64,000 bases of DNA, taken from Dryomyza anilis. Its lineage: Eukaryota > Arthropoda > Insecta > Diptera > Dryomyzidae. Of this stretch, positions 11,461 through 24,400 are shown one piece after another. Position numbers and translations under genes: made by a program. The notes under the pieces were generated by a model. That model ran no database searches and was not told the DNA's origin. It worked only from the letters and a program-made list of their open reading frames with translations. Each line of letters opens with the position of its first letter. Position 1 is the stretch's first letter. The stretch lies in contig OX638134.1 of the NCBI GenBank assembly GCA_951804985.1, positions 5,394,001 through 5,458,000 on the forward strand, written 5' to 3'.

Positions 11461-13960
11461 ATTATAACCAAGACTTAAACAAGCTGTTTGGAGATTTTTA
11501 TTTCATTATTCATTTAAATTATTTTAATTTCTTTTATAGACTTTTATGCAGCTATTAAAGTGTTTAATTTATTTTATTTTATCTAATTTAGACTAAGCTT
11601 TTATCAGCATATTTTACTCCAAATTACCAACTCTGCTAAATTAGTTACGCCTTTACAAAATACTTGAATGCCACTTCTCAATCAGTTTTAACCACTAGCT
11701 AACACCTGATAACACTTGCAAATTCCAAAAACTTCCAAACAGCAGCCAACTTCACACAATACTGGTCTTATCTGCATAACAGTCCCGTATTTGTGCATTT
11801 GCTGCGTAATCCTTTTGTAATTTGACATAATCACAATAATAATCGTAAAGTTTTACCAAATGAAATTAAGTCTGGTGCTGGGGTTGTTTGTTTACACTTT
11901 GCTGTAACTTAGCCGCAACATTCTCGAAGCCTCTGAAACGTCGAAGTTACTGTAAAAGTCAAATGAGTTGAGTGAGTGGTGAGTCTGTTTCAAGTAATTC
12001 TATAAAAGTTTACGATGACATTGACGATGTTGCTGGTGCTGCTGCTGCATGCTACGTGGTGGACTCAGCTGTGGCTGACATGATGGTGAACAACAAAATT
12101 TTTAATTAAACGCGTGCAGAAGCGATTTTAGTTGCAATCAAAAAAATTTTTTTTTTTTATTTTTATAATGATGAAAATACAGTATTTGTCGTTGTCGAAT
12201 TTGAAATTCAATTGGGAAACAAAATGTAATTGGAACACATTAGTGTGAAGACTTTGGAGACCACTTGGGAATTTTTTGCACGTTTTGTGGAATTCAGTAA
12301 TTATTTGGGAAGTTAAGTATTCTGTTGAAACAATGTTATATATTATATGATATACATCAAGTAGGTAATATTTATGATGTCTCATAAATTCAATGGTATA
12401 CACCATAAATTCAATAGCCAATAAATAGCCAATTTATGGTATATAAATTCAATATATACCATAAATTCAATGGTATATACTATAAATTCAATAGTGTATA
12501 CCATAAATTCAATAGTTTATACCATACATTCAATGGTATATACCAAAATTCAATCGTATATATTTGACATTAAATGGTATATACCAAGGAGTTAATGGTA
12601 TATAAAATTTAATTTAATACTATTAATCGTAACATGAAAAAAATGTTGTTTAAAAACGGAAATGTTGACCATAAATTAGGTTTCTTTGAAAATTTGAGGT
12701 TTTTTTCTATAATTTAAATACGTAGACTAAAATTCCGTTGAAATTGTTTAGAAACTAAATAATATAAATGTGTCAAACTCTTATACCAAATTGGGAGAAA
12801 CAAATGGAGAAACTTTATTCCAATTTTTGACAAACTAATCCTGCATTTAATCCTTACTAAACTAAATGATGCAATTTATATGCGCTCACAAAATCCCGAA
12901 AATTGTTTTCACCAACACCAAAATATTGAATATTATTGCGGGAAATATAAAACCATGAAGAACGCCCAAAAACCCATGGAAAAACCTGCTGCCTAAAGTG
13001 GAAAATTGAAATCTGCATTTTATGCTGTTGCCGCGCGCCAGTCTTAATGGCCAGTTGTCATTGACACTGACATTGATGCCGCCATACAAGTCAGCACTGT
13101 AGTGTTGCCAACTCGCGGCACAATTCACTCACATACAAAATTCTACAAATTGCATCAAATTTGAATCTAAATGTCAATCATTAGATACAGCAGCAGCCGA
13201 GTCCAATGCCGTTACCGATAGCAATGCGTGCGAGGGGCTTTACATTGTAAGCCGTCATGTACCACCACATAAAGGGTTCATGTGGGGGTTTTTCAATTTG
13301 TGTGGGAGGGATTTATTTTCCAAAGGGGTTGAGTTTTAGAAAAGGGTGTTTGCAAGTTGTATGTTGTAATAACTTGCATGACTCGTAATGTTTTTCGTAC
13401 AGTTATGCATTATTTGACGGCTGCCACATTTTGATGAATAAAATGCAAATTTTCAATTTGTCTACCATTTGTTGTTGTTATTCGTTTGGCTGATGTTTTG
13501 CTGCATTTAATTGATTAGAATTTTGACTTTTATAGCAGTTTTATGAATACACATTTGTCCGAAACAGATGAGTCTCTGTCTTGTTTTGGTAAATGAAGCA
13601 AATGGTTGGGGAAATTTGCCAAAACTTATTAAAACAATGAGAGCTTCAAGTTTATGTGTGCAAATGATATGCATTATTAAAGCCATATTATATATGGATT
13701 TTCAGATGTTTTATTAAGGCCTTTTTTTTAATATTTTATAATTTTTTTTTATTTCAAATGAAGTTTCTGTATGACAATTGATGTCTTTTGAATTTCATAT
13801 GTAAAATTGGCATGTTCTAAATTTCAAATGGAATTTCTGAATTACAATTGATGTCTTTTAAATTTTAAACGAAATTTCTATTGAATTTTTAATGGAATTT
13901 CAGAATGTTAATTGGTTTTTTTTCTGAATAACATTTGTAAATGGTGTAATTTATTATAAA
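11460..13960. other. Low-copy island with one small repeat
   Basis: Two moderately GC sections (11640-12120 and 12860-13480) hold mixed-composition DNA with CTG-rich phrases (GTTGCTGGTGCTGCTGCTGC near 12028-12047) and no convincing reading frame. They resemble regulatory-type non-coding DNA rather than exons. The 21-bp repeat between them is listed separately. Confidence 0.45.
12400..12610. repeat. ~21-bp tandem repeat, GGTATATACCATAAATTCAAT
   Basis: About eight to ten imperfect units are seen, each holding the small palindrome GGTATATACC. Variation is mainly in the TATATACC part. Confidence 0.8.
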
Positions 13961-14720
13961 AATAGCTCAGATGTTTTTTTCGCATTTAAAACAAATTTCC
14001 CCTTAGTAAATTTATTTACATTTGCTTTGAAACTATTTTGACTGCGTTCATTGAGTAAATGAAACAGTTTTATGCAAACATTAGCAAGATACAAAATTTC
14101 CCTAAAAAGGGAAATTTTTAAAATGCTATTAGAAATACTCGCATAAACCTTTAAATAGTAAAAATTCTTTTTTTTGCATTTTTTTTTAATATCACAAAAG
14201 GGAAATTTTTATTTTGTTTAAAAAAAAAAGCATTTATGAAATTTTTAAAAAGAATAGTGTTTTTAATTAAAATTTAAGTCATATACTTACTATTAATAAA
14301 AGTTTTATTTATATTATAAAAAAAGGCTTAAACGGAATTTTTATCAAAAAAAAAAAAGTATTTCCTTATATATATAATTGCCTACATTTAATTAATTTTG
14401 TCTTTAAACAATTTAAATTTTGTTTATAGAATAAACTAAATTGTTCTCATTAAGTTTTAATTGCATACAAAAATTTCCCTAAAATGGGATATTTTTAAAA
14501 ATCATTTAGAATTGTTCGAATGCATAAATAACATAGACTAAAAGCATTTTTTTGAGATTTTTGTTAATTTCCCAAAAAGGGAAATTTTTATTTATTGCCT
14601 AAAATTAATAAGAAGTGTATTTAATTAAATAACGTGTTCCAAAAGAACTTTTTTTTTTAGATTTTTGTAAATTTCCCAAAAGGGAAATTTTTATTTTTTG
14701 TTTAAAAATAAATTTTAATG
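13960..14720. repeat. Cluster 1 of AAATTTCCC/GGGAAATTT palindromes
   Basis: Short inverted repeats of about 23 bp occur near 14097, 14476, 14568 and 14666, with half-sites near 13996 and 14197. Each has AATTTCCC, a 4-6 base A-rich spacer and GGGAAATTT. The DNA between them is AT-rich and not itself repeated. Confidence 0.75.
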
Positions 14721-15930
14721 ACATTTTTATTGAGAAGTGTATTTAATTAAAATTATAGGTATAAATAGAATAAGTTCAATAAGTTTTAATTAAAAATTTT
14801 ATCAATTAAACAAAATATTAAATATTGATCTTATTCTATTTGTATTAGTCTGATCCTATTAGCTCTAAAAATCTTTTGAATATACCATACATTTTAATTG
14901 TTCTTTGTCACAATTCAATTTGCACAAAACTAACCACAACAAAATGACATTTTAATAAGCGTTCATGTCAACTAATTTCCTCTATATTTCCTTTAAAATA
15001 CCTGCGTCACTTTTTGCAAACAATTTCAAACACCCAACATAGTTTTGACTTTAGTAGACATGGCAATTTGTGCCCTGCTAAACCCACTTAATTAACGTGT
15101 TTCTTTTTACCACAACACAGTCACAGTTCTAATCACAAAAGTCTTTGACATTCTAAGGCTATTTTCTTTTTAGTTGTAGTTGCCACTAATAATATGTTGT
15201 TGCCACCACATTTCATGTTGCTGCTGCCACACTATTTTATGTGCGGCCACACTAAATCGCAAGTGACAAACCGCAAGCAGACACATGCGTCTTGCCACCT
15301 TTTTTTTCCCAATGTCAGAGCTGTCATTTAAATGTCACTTAGGAGCGTGTGAAGCAAAGCCTTTTGGAAGGGTGTCAATTGTACGCAAAAGACTTTCAGT
15401 CAGTCAGTGAAAAACTTTAATAACACATTATGTGAGCGACTTCCATCGAAGCCACTCAATTTGCCACAAATAGTGGCAGCATAATAACTATAATTAATTT
15501 TTGGTCTGGCAACCCTTTTGCTGTAGTAGTTTATTAAATTACGCGTCGTTCTTGGCGCAACTAATGCAATTGGCAGTTGCCAATTGAAAGTTTACGCAGC
15601 AAAAGGGCTAAAACTAACTATTTGAAATCGCCTCATTTCTTGTGTAAAACTTTTGGCGTATTTTAGAAAACTTTCTTATGCCTGATGCATATGTAAATTT
15701 TTGAGTTATTCGAAGGATCAAAGTGATGCGAAGTTGCTAATTTGACAGCTTAAAATAAATTGAAATTGTGGTTTTAGTGTAATTAATAGTTTTGGCACTT
15801 AAGAAATGTTCTAAAATTTTGAAAAGTCTACCAAATAAAAGAGTATTACAGCTATAATTACGTTATTTGTATATATATTTGTTATATAACTCGAAATACT
15901 TCAGTTTTAGTCTTTTAAAATCAGTTTAAA
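14720..15930. other. Low-copy island between palindrome clusters
   Basis: About 1.2 kb of non-repetitive DNA with moderate G+C from 14990 to 15700 (for example GTTGCCACTAATAATATGTT, GCGTCGTTCTTGGCGC, and TTGGCAGTTGCCAATTG, which is itself a near-palindrome). No gene is recognised. Confidence 0.45.
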
Positions 15931-16175
15931 AAATTTCCCCCAAAAGGGAAATTTTTCAAAAGCTCCAAAATATTATTTAAAAATACAAAAACAATTCAAT
16001 AAACAATTTTTCTTACTAAAATTCATAATTTTGTTATTATATAAAATTTCCCTTTTTGGGAAATTTTTAAAAAGTACTCAATTTTTATTGATAATTGTTA
16101 AATTTCATAGAAAAATGTAGTTTTAGTCATTTAAAGTGACTTTTAAAAATTTCCCAAAAATGGGAAATTTCGCAA
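15930..16175. repeat. Cluster 2 of AAATTTCCC/GGGAAATTT palindromes
   Basis: Three palindromes, near 15930, 16046 and 16147. The second has a T-rich spacer (CCCTTTTTGGG), that is, the opposite orientation of the spacer seen elsewhere. The arms are conserved while the spacer is free. Confidence 0.75.
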
Positions 16176-17640
16176 AATTAATAAACTTTTATATTAAAAC
16201 ACAGCAAAATATTTATACAATTTCAGCGAAAAAAAACATAAATAAAGAATTAAAATTGTTCATTATGTGTTCACTCAACAACAGGTGAATAAGTCAATTA
16301 TGCATTTTTTTTGTCAACGCTTTCAACACTGCAATTATTGCTGCACAAAGTGTGGCCACAATGCAATTTATATTTATGAGCGCGCATAATTTTCACTTGC
16401 TATCATTGACACCCAACACTAAAATCCACAGACACACACCGAGTTAATTCAATAATGCATCACACGCTTCATTTTAATTGCTTTTCAATAAATGCCACAC
16501 ATGATAATGTGCAACGAAACAGGACAAACAGTACAAAAGGACATCATCATCAGCATCACATTTATGAACTTATTAAATATTTACGACAATATATCAACGT
16601 TACATATATAGTTAATGCTTACACAAAACGCATATGCATATCGAGTGCAACCTAAAAGTATGCAACAAAATTTAAATTTTTAAGTACTACTGCCAGAACA
16701 TCAAAAACCAATATTGACATTGAGTGTATAGGATATCTACTCAATGCATAGGGATACTCATTGCAATGTATAAATGAGCCCTAGAACACATACGCGCAAA
16801 ACCACAGCCGGGCAAATGAAATTAACTGCAGCGCGCCCAAATGTATGCAACAAATTGTTGCAATGCAAAATTTTTGCAATATTTGCCTATAGTATATGAA
16901 TATTGACAAAAGGTTAATAAAAGAGTCATGGCGCGCAGCTATCACTTAATGTGTGTGGAGGCTGAAATGTATGCAGGATGCACTCGGCAACAGGATATCA
17001 ACAACAAGGATAACAACAACAAAAACAATAAGCCAACAAGCAAAACCACTACCGGTCAACAACAATGTTGTATTTTGTTGAGTTGTTAACATAAAGCCTC
17101 ATGTTTGCAGTGATTTGCTGCAGGACACGTCAGCAGGGCTGCCAACTGCAGGCAGGCGCGCAGTCATTTCAGGACATTCAGGATAATGGCATCAGTTGCG
17201 CCTCAGCTGATTTTAGAGTGGTCGAGTGTCTCTCGTTGCAACTGATAGCCCAAGTAATTAACATTAAAACAAACTTCCGCATGTGTTGTGAAACAAAAAT
17301 GCGTTAACTTTATTTGAACGGACTGAATACTTAGTGTGGTGTTGAAATTTTTATAGAGAGAGATGAGCGAGAAATGCCTGTCATTACGCACCGATGTGTC
17401 AGAGTACCGACGCGCGCTAATGGATGTTTAATTTAAACTTCAGCCTAGGCTCATATTCGGGTGACCAATGTGTTTTGTTTCAATTTTTCAAGTTGATGCA
17501 ATTTAAATTTTTAAGTAAATTCACATAATTTTATTATAACTTCACTTTTTAATTGCATTTGAAGCAATATTTTAAAATATCCCTTTTGTAAAATATTTAA
17601 AATTCGAAAAAATGATAATGCTTTGCATTTTCATACGAAC
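16175..17640. other. Low-copy island with one GCATACTTT-type motif
   Basis: About 1.4 kb of mixed-composition DNA with CAA/CAACAA phrases (16995-17070) and a relatively GC-rich segment at 17100-17420. It carries CCTAAAAGTATGCAACA at 16651-16667, the first of the dispersed motif copies. Open readings at 17101-17307 and on the opposite strand overlap each other and show no domain. Confidence 0.45.
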
Positions 17641-17654
17641 ACTATATTTTTTTA

Positions 17655-18560
17655 TTAAAATATATGTTTTCTAGAAATTTCCCAAAAAAGGGAAATTTTT
17701 TTAAACTATTTAAATTGCGATATTTGATAAAACTTTTTTCTATTATACTTTTTTAACTGCATTTTAAGCAAAATTTGAAATATATGTTTTCTAAAAATTT
17801 CCCAAAAAAGGGAAATTTTTTTAAACTATTTAAATTGCGATATTTGATAAAACATTTTTCTATTATACTTTTTTAACTGCATTTTAAGCAAAATTTGAAC
17901 ATATATCTTTAGGGAAATTTTTAAAAATCGAAAAAAAAATAATGTTACTATTCAAATTATATATGTAAATCATAATATTTACTGAAATAAATATATTTTT
18001 TTAAAATTCCCCAAAAAGGGAAATTTTTGTAAACAATTTTAATTTAGATATTTTGTCAAATATTAATGGAATTCCCAAAAGGGTTATTTTCAAATTATGC
18101 TATAAATAATTTGAAAATAACCCTTTTGGGAAATTTTTTATACTCGACAATAATGATATCACTTACCAAATAATATACATGTGTAAACTACAATTTGTAT
18201 TGAAATATGTTTTTAATTTATCAGAATTTTTAGACACATGCATTTTTTATAAGTATATTAATAATTCGGTTAAAAATAGCTTTATGTAAAAATTTCCCAA
18301 AAAGGGACATTTTCAAAAACACACCAAATGCAATTTTATAATTATAATCTTTTATTACAACAAAGTAAAGCCATGTTTCTTCAATATTTGTAAAATGTCC
18401 CTTTAGGGAAATTTTTTTAAAAACAAAAATTCAACTGCAATATCTTTTAGGAAACTATTCTCTACATTCGCATTTTCTACAATTGTACACAAATTTAATT
18501 AAAAAACCCGATTAACCTAAAAATATCCCAAAAAGGGAAAAATTTTAAAAACACACTTAA
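17655..18560. repeat. Cluster 3 of AAATTTCCC/GGGAAATTT palindromes, with a 120-bp tandem duplication
   Basis: Palindromes occur near 17676, 17796, 18007, 18074, 18289, 18395 and 18521, plus a half-site near 17910. The segment 17661-17780 is repeated almost exactly at 17781-17900, with a decayed third copy beginning at 17901, so part of this cluster grew by tandem duplication of a 120-bp unit that includes the palindrome. The others are in unrelated sequence. Confidence 0.8.
18072..18132. repeat. Perfect 26-bp-arm hairpin
   Basis: Arms 18072-18097 and 18107-18132 are exact complements around the 9-base loop TGCTATAAA. Each arm contains CCCAAAAGGG and TTATTTTCAAATTA. It is the longest perfect hairpin in the palindrome cluster. 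Confidence 0.9.
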
Positions 18561-19500
18561 TGCATTTTAAAATTATTTGCTATCATTATAACATAATAAA
18601 ACCATTTTTTTATCTCGTTTGTAAAATTTAACTTTAGGGACACATTTATTGAAATAAAAATTCTACTGCTCATTCAATATTATTTGGGAAAAAGTTATTT
18701 AACTAAAATATTTAGTTCCCAAAAATATAAATATACTTTTACCACAAAAATAAAAGAAATTATATAAAAACCTGGTCACTCAAACAACGCAACATGCATT
18801 CGCCATGCAGTATCAATATTTACACCTTTAATTAAAATCGCTAACAAGGTTATTACTACAACAAATACAACAACAGCATCAACGAAAAATATCGAGAATC
18901 TACATGTTGGCAACATTTTGCAGTCATTGTTTGCATTTGCATTAAAATGTTGAAACAGAAATATTTGCTGCCTTTATTTCGACCAGCAACATTTACTTAA
19001 AACGCACTATGTCTCTTGCACTTAACAACTACCACGCTGTTTGTCTCATTCCTTTGTTGATATAGCGTCATGCAAGAGAAAGGGACAGCAGCTGAAACGC
19101 TGGTTAATTATAATTGACTTTATTTGCAAATGCATAAATTCATTTGCTACAATGTTGGCAACACTGTCAACTGCAGTTGCAGCAACACTAATGGCTGTCA
19201 TTGCAAATATTAATGTTGTCGTCGGCATAGGTAGTGCCTGTAGTTTTTGTGTTGTGACACACATGATTTATTGCATTTTCAAAAGAGTTCACAGCAAAAT
19301 CTAATTTCAGTAAATTTTAGATGAGGGAATTATTGGCCAAAACCGTTGTGGTTTTGATTTAATTGAGAAATGTGGGTTTAATAAATGATTAACAAATTTT
19401 AATTTTCATAAAATTAATTAAAATAACAATTTGCATAAAATGCAAAACTAAAAATTTAATTAACAGAATAAATTAAATTTTACACTAAAATATCAAATTT
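18560..19500. other. Low-copy island
   Basis: Mixed-composition DNA, most GC-rich at 18860-19310. Overlapping open readings on both strands near 19041-19304 are built on a CTGCAG/GCAACA-rich segment and match no family I know. No repeat until the satellite starts. Confidence 0.4.
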
Positions 19501-21740
19501 ATTACTTTTCACTAAATTTTAACTAAACATTCAACTTTTCACTATTAATTGAGTTATTTACTAAAAATTCAAAGTTTTACTAAAAATTCAATGTTTCAAG
19601 AAAAAAATAAATTTTTCACTAAAAATTCAATTTTTCACTAACAATTCAATTTTTCACTAAAAATTCAATTCTTCACTACAAATTCAATTTTCACTAAAAA
19701 TTCAATTTTTCACTAAAAATTCAATTTTTCACTAAAAATTCAATTTTTCACTAAAAATTCAATTTTTCACTAAAAATTCAATTTTTCACTAAAAATTCAA
19801 TTTTTCACTAAAAATTAATTTTTTCACTAAAAATTCAATTTTTCACTAAAAATTCAATTTGTCACTAAAAAACCAACTTTTCACTAAAAATTCAATTTTT
19901 CACTAAAAATTCAATTTTTCACTAAAAATTCAATTTTCACTAAAAATTCAATTTTTCACTAAAAATTCATTTTTTCACAAAAAATTTCATTTTTCACTAA
20001 AAATTCAATTTTTCACTAAAAAATCAATTTTTCACTAAAAATTCCATTTTTCACTAAAAATTCAATTTTTCACTAAAAATTCAATTTTTCACTAAAAAAT
20101 TCAATTTTTTACTAAAAATTCAATTTTTCACAAAAAATTCAATTATTCACTAAAATTTCGATTTTTCACTAAAAATTCAATTTTTCACTAAAAATTCAAT
20201 TTTTCACTAAAAATTCAATTTTTCACTAATAATTCAATTTTTCACTAAAAATTCTATTTTTCACTAAAAATTCTATTTTTCACTAAAAATTCAATTTTAC
20301 ACTAAAAATTCAATTTTTCACTAAAAATTCAATTTACACTACAAATTAAATTTTTCACTAAAAATTCAATTTTCACTAAAAATTCAATTTTTCACTAAAA
20401 ATTCAATTTTTCACTAAAAATTCAATTTTTCACTAAAAATTCAATTTTTCACTAAAAATTCAATTTTTCACTAAAAATTCAATTTTTCACTAAAAATTCG
20501 ATTTTTCACTAAAAATTCAATTTTTCACTAAAAATTCAATTTTTCACTAAAAATTCAATTTTTCACTAATAATTCAATTTTTCACTAAAAATTCAATTTT
20601 TCACTAAAAATTCTATTTTTCACTAAAAATTCAATTTTTCACTAAAAATTCAATTTTTTACTAAAAATTCAATTTTTTACTAAAAATTCAATTTTTTACT
20701 AAAAATTCAATTTTTCACAAAAAATTAAATTATTCACTAAAATTTCGATTTTTCAATAAAAATGCAATTTTTAACTAAAATTTCAATTTTTTACTAGTTA
20801 TTCAAATTTTCACTAAAATTTCAATTTGTCACTAAAAAATAATTTTTTACTAAATTTTATTTAACTAAAATTTTAATTTTTCACTAAAAATTAAAATTTT
20901 AACCAAAAACTCAATTTTTCACTAAAATTTTAAATTTTCACTAAAATGAAAATTTGACTAAAATTTCAATTATTCACTAAAACTCAATTTTTCACTAAGA
21001 AATAAATTTTTTACTAAAATAAAAATTTAACTAAAAATTTAATTATTTACTAAAAACTAATATTATTACTAAAAATTTAATTTTTCACTAAAAATTCATT
21101 TTTTTCTAAAAATTCAATTTAAATCAATTCAATTCACTAAAAATTCAATTTTTCACTAGAAATTAAATTTTTCACTAAAAAAATAAAATTTTTTACTACA
21201 AATGAAAATTTTCACTAAAAATTTAAATTTTCACTAAAAATTTAATTTATCACTAAAAATTCAATTATTCACTAAAACAAATAAATTTTTTACTAAAAAT
21301 TTATACTAAAAATTCAATTTTACAGTAAAATTCCAATTTTTCAGTATAAATTTAATTTTTCAGTATAAATTAAATTTTTCACTAAAAATTAAATTTTTCA
21401 CTAAAAATTCAATTTTTCACTAAAAATTCAATTTTACACTTCAGATTCAAATTTGCACTAAAAATTCAATTTATCACAAAAATTCAATTATTCACTAAAA
21501 AAAAAAAATTTTTTCACTTACCATTCAATTTATACTAAAAATTAAATTTTTCACTTAAAATTCAATTTTTCAATAAAAATTTAATTTTCCACTAAAAATT
21601 AATTTTCCACAAAAAAATTAATTTTCCACTAAAAAATTAATTTTCCACTAAAAAATTAATTTTTCACTAAAAAATTAAAATGTTCACTAAAAATTAAAAT
21701 GTTTCACTAAAAATGAAATTTTCCACTAAAATTTCAATTT
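19500..21740 (+). repeat. 19-bp AT satellite block 1, CACT orientation
   Basis: About 2.2 kb of TTTTTCACTAAAAATTCAA units. The centre (19610-20720) is well kept and both ends are decayed. Each unit is nearly a hairpin, AATTTTT-CACT-AAAAATT, so strand orientation is given mainly by CACT versus AGTG and TTCAA versus TTGAA. Confidence 0.95.
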
Positions 21741-22910
21741 ATTATAAAAAAATAAATCTATTTGTTTTAATACCATTGTGTATATTCCATATCTTTATCT
21801 CTTAGATCTTTTCCAAAGCTTTCATCTTTTTACTTTAGAAATAATAATGATTTTCTCTAGCGTTATCGGTAGATCTTTTAAATTCAAATCATTATTCCAT
21901 TCAACCCACATTTATTGTCCTATTACCATTTTTTTAATAACAACAAAAATTGATGCATCAAATTGTATATACCCCGAGGTGCACTTTTAATAATGCAACC
22001 GGACAGACAACCACATTTTACAGTTGCATCAATGTATATCTATTATTTCGAATTGCATTTCATAATCAAATCATGCTGCAATATTTATTTTTCATTTCAA
22101 TGGCAAAACTAATAAAACCGCACCAATGTCAACACAGTTGAAATGGTAAAAACCACATCCGGAAGCGTTGCCAGATCAACAAAAAAAAAACAAAGCAAAG
22201 TTAAAAAAGTACATGAAGCATGTTGTTCAATTGCAACAGCTTCCGCTGCATTTGCCGCGGGCATTAATTACACTTAAATGTTGACCACATGCCTGGATTT
22301 GTTGTTTTGTTGTAATTTATATTTTTGTTGTAATTTATAAATTTGTTGTAACTGCATGTGCGCCAAAATGCAACTCATTTTGCAATTATTCATTGCATTG
22401 GAAGGACGCCTAAAAGTATGCTTTGCAAAAATACAAATATCAACGCATGTCTCCTCGGGGAATATTTTTTATTTTTCAAAAATTTCTTGACAAATTTTGC
22501 ATTTACAGCAACACTTGACACGACGAGAGCACATTTCATTGTCAACATGCTAAAATCGTCCTTGCGAGATTAAATCATTAAATTCATCCGCATCACAGGA
22601 TGCAATTTTTATCAACCGCGTCCTGGTCAACATAGTGGCGGAAACTGTCAACATCGTCAATGATTAACCGCGGGCGCGCATTGTCGGCCGTGGACGCCGC
22701 CATGTTTTGGGGGCATTTTTTAATTAAGCTGGTGTCGTTGTAGCACATGGTCATGTCGCACGTGCAAGGCATAGCCTAAGCAAATATGCATCAAAGTTAA
22801 AAGTGCAGTAAGTCGTGCGTAGTGGGCGGACCGAAGTGCAGCAAATGCAACACTAAGTGGATGACATTTTTGTAGCATTTAAAAGGGGGATTTTTGAAAT
22901 TTTGACATTA
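21740..22910. other. Low-copy island A, flanked by opposed satellite blocks
   Basis: Non-repetitive DNA rising to clearly higher G+C at 22220-22860 (for example TTCCGCTGCATTTGCCGCGG and a GCGGGCGCGCATTG patch near 22669). It carries GCCTAAAAGTATGC at 22408-22421. Short open readings here show no domain. It resembles a regulatory island. Confidence 0.5.
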
Positions 22911-23815
22911 TTTTTTAGTTAAAAATTGAATTTTTAGTGAAAAATTAATTTTTTAGTGAAAAATTGATTAATTTAGTGAGAAACTGAATTTTTAGTGAAA
23001 ATTTCAATTTTTGGTGAATAATTTAATTTTAGTGAAAAATTTAATTTTTAATGAAAAATTAAATTTGTTAGTGAAAAATTGACTTTATGTTAAAAAAATT
23101 GAATTTTTAGTGAAAAATTGAATTTTTAGTGAAAAATTGAATTTTTAGTGAAAAAATAAATGTATAGTGAATTTTAATGAAAATTTGAATTTTTAATGAA
23201 AAATTGAATTTTTAATGGAATATTGAATTTTTAGTGAAAAATTTAATTTCTAGTGAATAATTGAATTTTTAGTGAAAAATAGAATTTTTAGTGAAAAATT
23301 GAATTTTAGTGAAAAAATGAATTTATAGTGAATGATTGAATTGATAGAAAATTGAATTTTTAGTGAAAAATTTAATTTTTAGTCAAAAATTGAATTTTTG
23401 GTGAAAATAGAATTTTTAGTGAAAAATTGAATTTTTAGTGAAAATTTGAATTTTTAGTGAAAATTTGAATTTTAGTGAAAATTTGAATTTTTTAGTGAAA
23501 AATTGAATTTTAGTGAAAAAATTAATTTTAGTGAAAAATTGAATTTCTAGTGAAAAATTGAATTTTTAGTGAAAAATTGAATTTTATTGTTTTAGTGAAA
23601 ATAAAACTTTTAGTGAAAATTAAAATTTTTAGTGAAAAATTGAATTTAAAGTGAACAATTGAATTTTTTGTAAACAATTGAATTTTAAGTGAAAAATTTA
23701 ATTTTGAATAAAAAAAATTACTTCTTAGTGAAAATTTAATTTTTAATGAAAAATTGAATTTTTAGTGAAGTATTAAATTTTTAGTGAAGTATTAAATTTT
23801 TAGTGAAAATTTGTA
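22910..23815 (-). repeat. 19-bp AT satellite block 2, AGTG orientation
   Basis: About 0.9 kb of TTGAATTTTTAGTGAAAAA units, the complement of block 1, with moderate decay. Confidence 0.95.
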
Positions 23816-24400
23816 ATTTATTTTAATTCTTTTTTTACATTTTGAAAACTTTGAACACTTGGGAATGAAAAAAACTTTAGCTACAACTTAGCTTACAAGT
23901 TAATTTAAAGTCCAACCAAGAATAATAAAAATAAAATAAAACGCATTGATGTTGTTAAAATGCCAAACAAGAAGTTATACCCAAAGTTCAGAACTAACCG
24001 AAAAAGCCAAGGTTTCTTGGCCACAACAACAGCAGCAGCAGTATCAAACGGCAACAAAGTAACAAAAATTACATTAACTGCAACACTTGGTACCCGAGAA
24101 CTACTCTGTCTCCAACTCTTCTATTGTCCAAAAATAAATGCTTTTCCAAGGGGCAGCACAAAACTTATTTGAATTTCTTTGAGTTTCTCATACAAATTCA
24201 AATATAGAAGTAGCAAACATGAACCCTTGGGTCCTGCAATAAGAAGCAAATATTGTGCAGTAGTTTTTCTTGGCAGCAGCTATTTTAATAAAAGGTAAAG
24301 TTGCTCTAAAAAGTCGAATGTAAGTTCTGTAGAAGGCAGAAGTTTATACTCGAAATTAGTTGCCATCGACATAAACATAAATAGAATATTATTAAAATTG
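23815..24400. other. Low-copy non-coding stretch
   Basis: The stretch has no repeat and no recognised gene. An open reading at 23960-24172 contains an ACA-rich run and no domain, and is probably chance. Confidence 0.4.

Noticed and set aside
23960..24172. 70-codon open reading with a threonine/alanine run
   Set aside because: The run comes from an ACAACAGCAGCAGCAG-type simple repeat and the rest has no recognised domain.
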